From: Tissierella praeacuta_A
Lineage (GTDB): Bacteria > Bacillota > Clostridia > Tissierellales > Tissierellaceae
Assembly (NCBI RefSeq): GCF_040396155.1
Contig: NZ_JBEBOY010000001.1
Location: 186,001 to 250,000, forward strand
Direction: 5' to 3'
DNA length: 64,000 nt
In this document: piece after piece, positions 62,495 to 64,000 of the stretch
How the letters are laid out: every line of letters starts with the position of its first letter
Position numbering within the stretch: the first letter of the stretch is position 1
Program-made: the position numbers and the translations under genes
Notes under the pieces: model-generated
What the model was told of the DNA's origin: nothing
What the model saw: only the letters and a program-made list of their open reading frames with translations
Database searches by the model: none

Positions 62495-62899
62495 CTAATT
62501 TATATGTTTTATCGCAGTAACCTTATTTTTCTGTATATAAAATTCATCAGAAAGTCCATTAACAATAACCAATCCTCGCCCACAGCATTTTAAATCACTA
62601 GGATCATAGGATTCTAAATCGTAATCTATACCGCTTCCTTCATCTTCTACCTGAATGATCAGTGTATCTTCTTTTACTTCTAATGATAGTTTGACACATT
62701 TGGATGTAATACAGTCATTTCCATGTAAAACACCATTGATAACTAACTCATTGAGTATTAGTCTTATATCAAACATTGTATCACTGTTTTCTATTATATT
62801 ATTTAGTTTTTTGAGAACATCATCCACAAAGTTTTTTATCATATCTAAATCAGAACAAACTATTCCACTGTACCTAAAATCCAATGCCATCACTTCCAT
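62495..62899 (-). CDS. Anti-sigma-factor-like histidine-kinase-fold ATPase
   Basis: Small GHKL ATPase of the RsbW/SpoIIAB family: N box LILNELVINGVLHGN (46-60), G1 VEDEGSGIDY (near 88) and G2 GRGLVIVNGL (near 112). At 134 residues it is the size of an anti-sigma kinase. No anti-anti-sigma (STAS) or sigma gene is next to it. The first ATG has no ribosome site; ATG 62890 may be the real start. It precedes the YcdB/SLH gene by 11 nt and may regulate its expression. Confidence 0.83.
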   Translation of the reverse strand: MEVMALDFRYSGIVCSDLDMIKNFVDDVLKKLNNIIENSDTMFDIRLILNELVINGVLHGNDCITSKCVKLSLEVKEDTLIIQVEDEGSGIDYDLESYDPSDLKCCGRGLVIVNGLSDEFYIQKNKVTAIKHIN

Positions 62900-63065
62900 C
62901 TAATTATATTATTATATTCGTATATTTTTATTTTACCCATTTTTTTCCCGATATAACCTATTTGTGTTCTCAGCAGAAATAAATTTTAATGAAACTATTT
63001 TTATAGTTTATTATAAACTTTTCTGGGTATCATCTATATGATTACAAAATGAAAGGAGAATGTAA

Positions 63066-63224
63066 ATGGATAGATATGTATGCGACCCATGTGGCTATGT
63101 ATATGACCCAGCAGAAGGAGACCCAGATAATGGAATAGCTCCTGGAACAGCTTGGGAAGATATTCCTGCTGATTGGGTTTGTCCAGTTTGCGGTGCTGAT
63201 AAGGACCAATTTTCAAAAGAATAA
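63066..63224 (+). CDS. Rubredoxin
   Basis: 52-residue electron carrier with one mononuclear iron bound by Cys6, Cys9, Cys39 and Cys42 (YVCDPCGYVYDPAEGDPDNG, then WVCPVCGADKDQF). ATG 63066 has AAAGGAG 7 nt upstream. The reading frame is too short for standard ORF lists, and only a reverse-strand shadow is apparent. Typical of anaerobes for superoxide or peroxide reduction. Two tandem hairpins follow. Confidence 0.97.
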   Translation: MDRYVCDPCGYVYDPAEGDPDNGIAPGTAWEDIPADWVCPVCGADKDQFSKE

Positions 63225-63254
63225 TCGGAACGACTGCTTTGCCGTTCCCTACAT

Positions 63255-63286
63255 AAAAACCAGTAGTCCAAAGGATACTGGTTTTT
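63255..63286 (+). terminator. Terminator after rubredoxin
   Basis: Eleven-bp stem AAAAACCAGTA / TACTGGTTTTT with a 10-nt loop. It is preceded by a second small hairpin, GGAACG / CGTTCC (63227-63248). Confidence 0.88.
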
Positions 63287-63347
63287 ATTCTATGACTGAA
63301 CTCACAGTGGCTGGACATCTCTTATAGGAATGATTTTTACATCATTC

Positions 63348-63935
63348 CTAAATTAATCTTTCTTCAAGTTTCTCCCAAACCTTATCCTTATTTATCTTCT
63401 TTTCTGATGAATAAGGCATAATAAGATTTGCATCCTTTATCTCTAGTTTATCCTTTATTATCTTTATATGTTTCTGCCAATTTCCCTTTGATATCTTGTC
63501 TGCCTTAGTGGCTATAACTATACCAGTATATCCAAAGGATTTGATCCATTGATACATCATTAAGTCTTGTTCTGTTGGCTCATGTCTTATATCTACAATT
63601 AATATAACTTCCCTTAAATTTTTTCTATCTACAAGATACTTTTCTATTATATGTCCCCATTTTTCTTTTTCCGATTTAGAAGCTATAGCATATCCATATC
63701 CAGGTAAATCTACAAATCTAAAACTATCATTAATAATATAGAAATTAATTGTCCTTGTTTTCCCTGGTTTGCCAGAAGTCCTAGCTAAGTTTGTTCTATT
63801 AATCATAGAGTTTATGAAAGATGACTTTCCTACATTAGATCTCCCAGCAAAAGCTATTTCTGGAAGCTCATCTTGGGGATATTGCTTTGGTCCTACTGCA
63901 ATGGCATGTAAATCTGATTTAATTATTTTCATCAT
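63348..63935 (-). CDS. engB: Ribosome-biogenesis GTPase EngB/YsxC
   Basis: TrmE-Era-like GTPase required for assembly of the 50S subunit. G1 AGRSNVGKSSF is at 29-39, G3 DLPGYGYA and G4 TKADKISKG. At 195 residues from ATG 63935 it is the usual length; AAGGA is 6 nt upstream. An adjacent second ATG is possible. It overlaps the end of lon by 17 nt, the lon-ysxC order known from B. subtilis. Confidence 0.95.
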   Translation of the reverse strand: MMKIIKSDLHAIAVGPKQYPQDELPEIAFAGRSNVGKSSFINSMINRTNLARTSGKPGKTRTINFYIINDSFRFVDLPGYGYAIASKSEKEKWGHIIEKYLVDRKNLREVILIVDIRHEPTEQDLMMYQWIKSFGYTGIVIATKADKISKGNWQKHIKIIKDKLEIKDANLIMPYSSEKKINKDKVWEKLEERLI

Positions 63936-64000
63936 TATCAATCCTTTTAAGTAATGCATGTTCCAATACTTCTTCCATAGACTTCACTGGAACAAAAGTC
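63919..64000 (-). CDS. lon: Lon protease, C-terminal 26 residues only
   Basis: Minus-strand frame entering from the right window edge and ending at TAA 63921-63919. The residues TFVPVKSMEEVLEHALLKRI match the usual end of LonA ATP-dependent protease. The gene order with engB supports this. Only the C-terminal tail is in view, so catalytic residues cannot be checked. Confidence 0.8.
   Translation of the reverse strand, partial: TFVPVKSMEEVLEHALLKRIDNDENN

Noticed and set aside
63034..63318. 94-residue minus-strand frame
   Set aside because: Shadow of the plus-strand rubredoxin gene, whose four Cys ligands and ribosome site are intact.

Overview
The window is AT-rich, densely packed DNA from a low-GC, Gram-positive, endospore-forming anaerobe. 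A Clostridia/Tissierellia-type bacterium is my inference. The support is a Spo0E-family phosphatase, a GerMN lipoprotein, rubredoxin, a lon-engB gene order, strong GGAGG ribosome sites and many perfect-stem terminators. There are no phage, transposase, CRISPR or rRNA genes. One tRNA (Lys, anticodon CTT) is present. About seventy protein genes are supported, including four too short for routine ORF calling: rubredoxin, an Asn/Gln-rich 48-mer, a 32-residue membrane peptide and a 3-codon leader ORF.

Layout. 1-11 kb is nearly all minus strand: a HAD phosphatase cut by the window edge, then a co-directional run DUF503 - nth - FtsA-like - VanW - DUF2225 - ogt - lipase, then kbl and a queG/nfo pair. 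11-14.4 kb is plus strand: rodA and a PadR / HAAS membrane protein / DUF4097 operon. 14.4-18 kb holds an antibiotic-resistance-type ABC-F gene behind a well-formed attenuation leader, plus nudC and tdk. 18-28.5 kb holds transporters (a NitT/TauT-like ABC pair, a MATE pump, a COG4586/4587/3694 exporter), a cyclophilin lipoprotein, MgtC, a radical SAM protein and a WYL regulator. 28.6-33 kb contains gene remnants, an EF-P-modification-type reductase and a second PadR/HAAS operon with a 46-nt palindromic operator over its promoter. 33-42 kb has hemolysin III, map, a TPR protein, a Zn/Cd P-type ATPase with its own operator, a nitroreductase, PAP2, a UvrD-like helicase and a small Asn/Gln-rich protein. 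42-50 kb is a GerMN lipoprotein, a SerB-like HAD and a complete oppABCDF operon. 50.6-64 kb is a mixture ending in cls, typA, an SLH/YcdB surface protein, an anti-sigma-like ATPase, rubredoxin, engB and the tail of lon.

The most interesting material is regulatory RNA and DNA architecture. (i) The ABC-F leader has a tiny ORF (Met-Arg-Ile-stop) whose stop codon lies in arm 1 of a mutually exclusive 1:2 / 2:3 / 3:4 pairing scheme; the last hairpin is both a terminator and a lid on the ribosome site. (ii) Two identical 47-nt palindromes, with a related 44-nt one and a solitary half-site, act as bidirectional terminators. (iii) Two independent PadR-HAAS modules each have an inverted repeat over their promoter. 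(iv) A SmtB/ArsR-type operator sits on the start site of the metal ATPase gene with no regulator nearby. (v) A cls-lipoprotein junction hairpin buries the lipoprotein ribosome site. No clear multi-gene defence or biosynthetic system of a new kind was seen.

All family assignments are by eye from sequence motifs; no database search was run.
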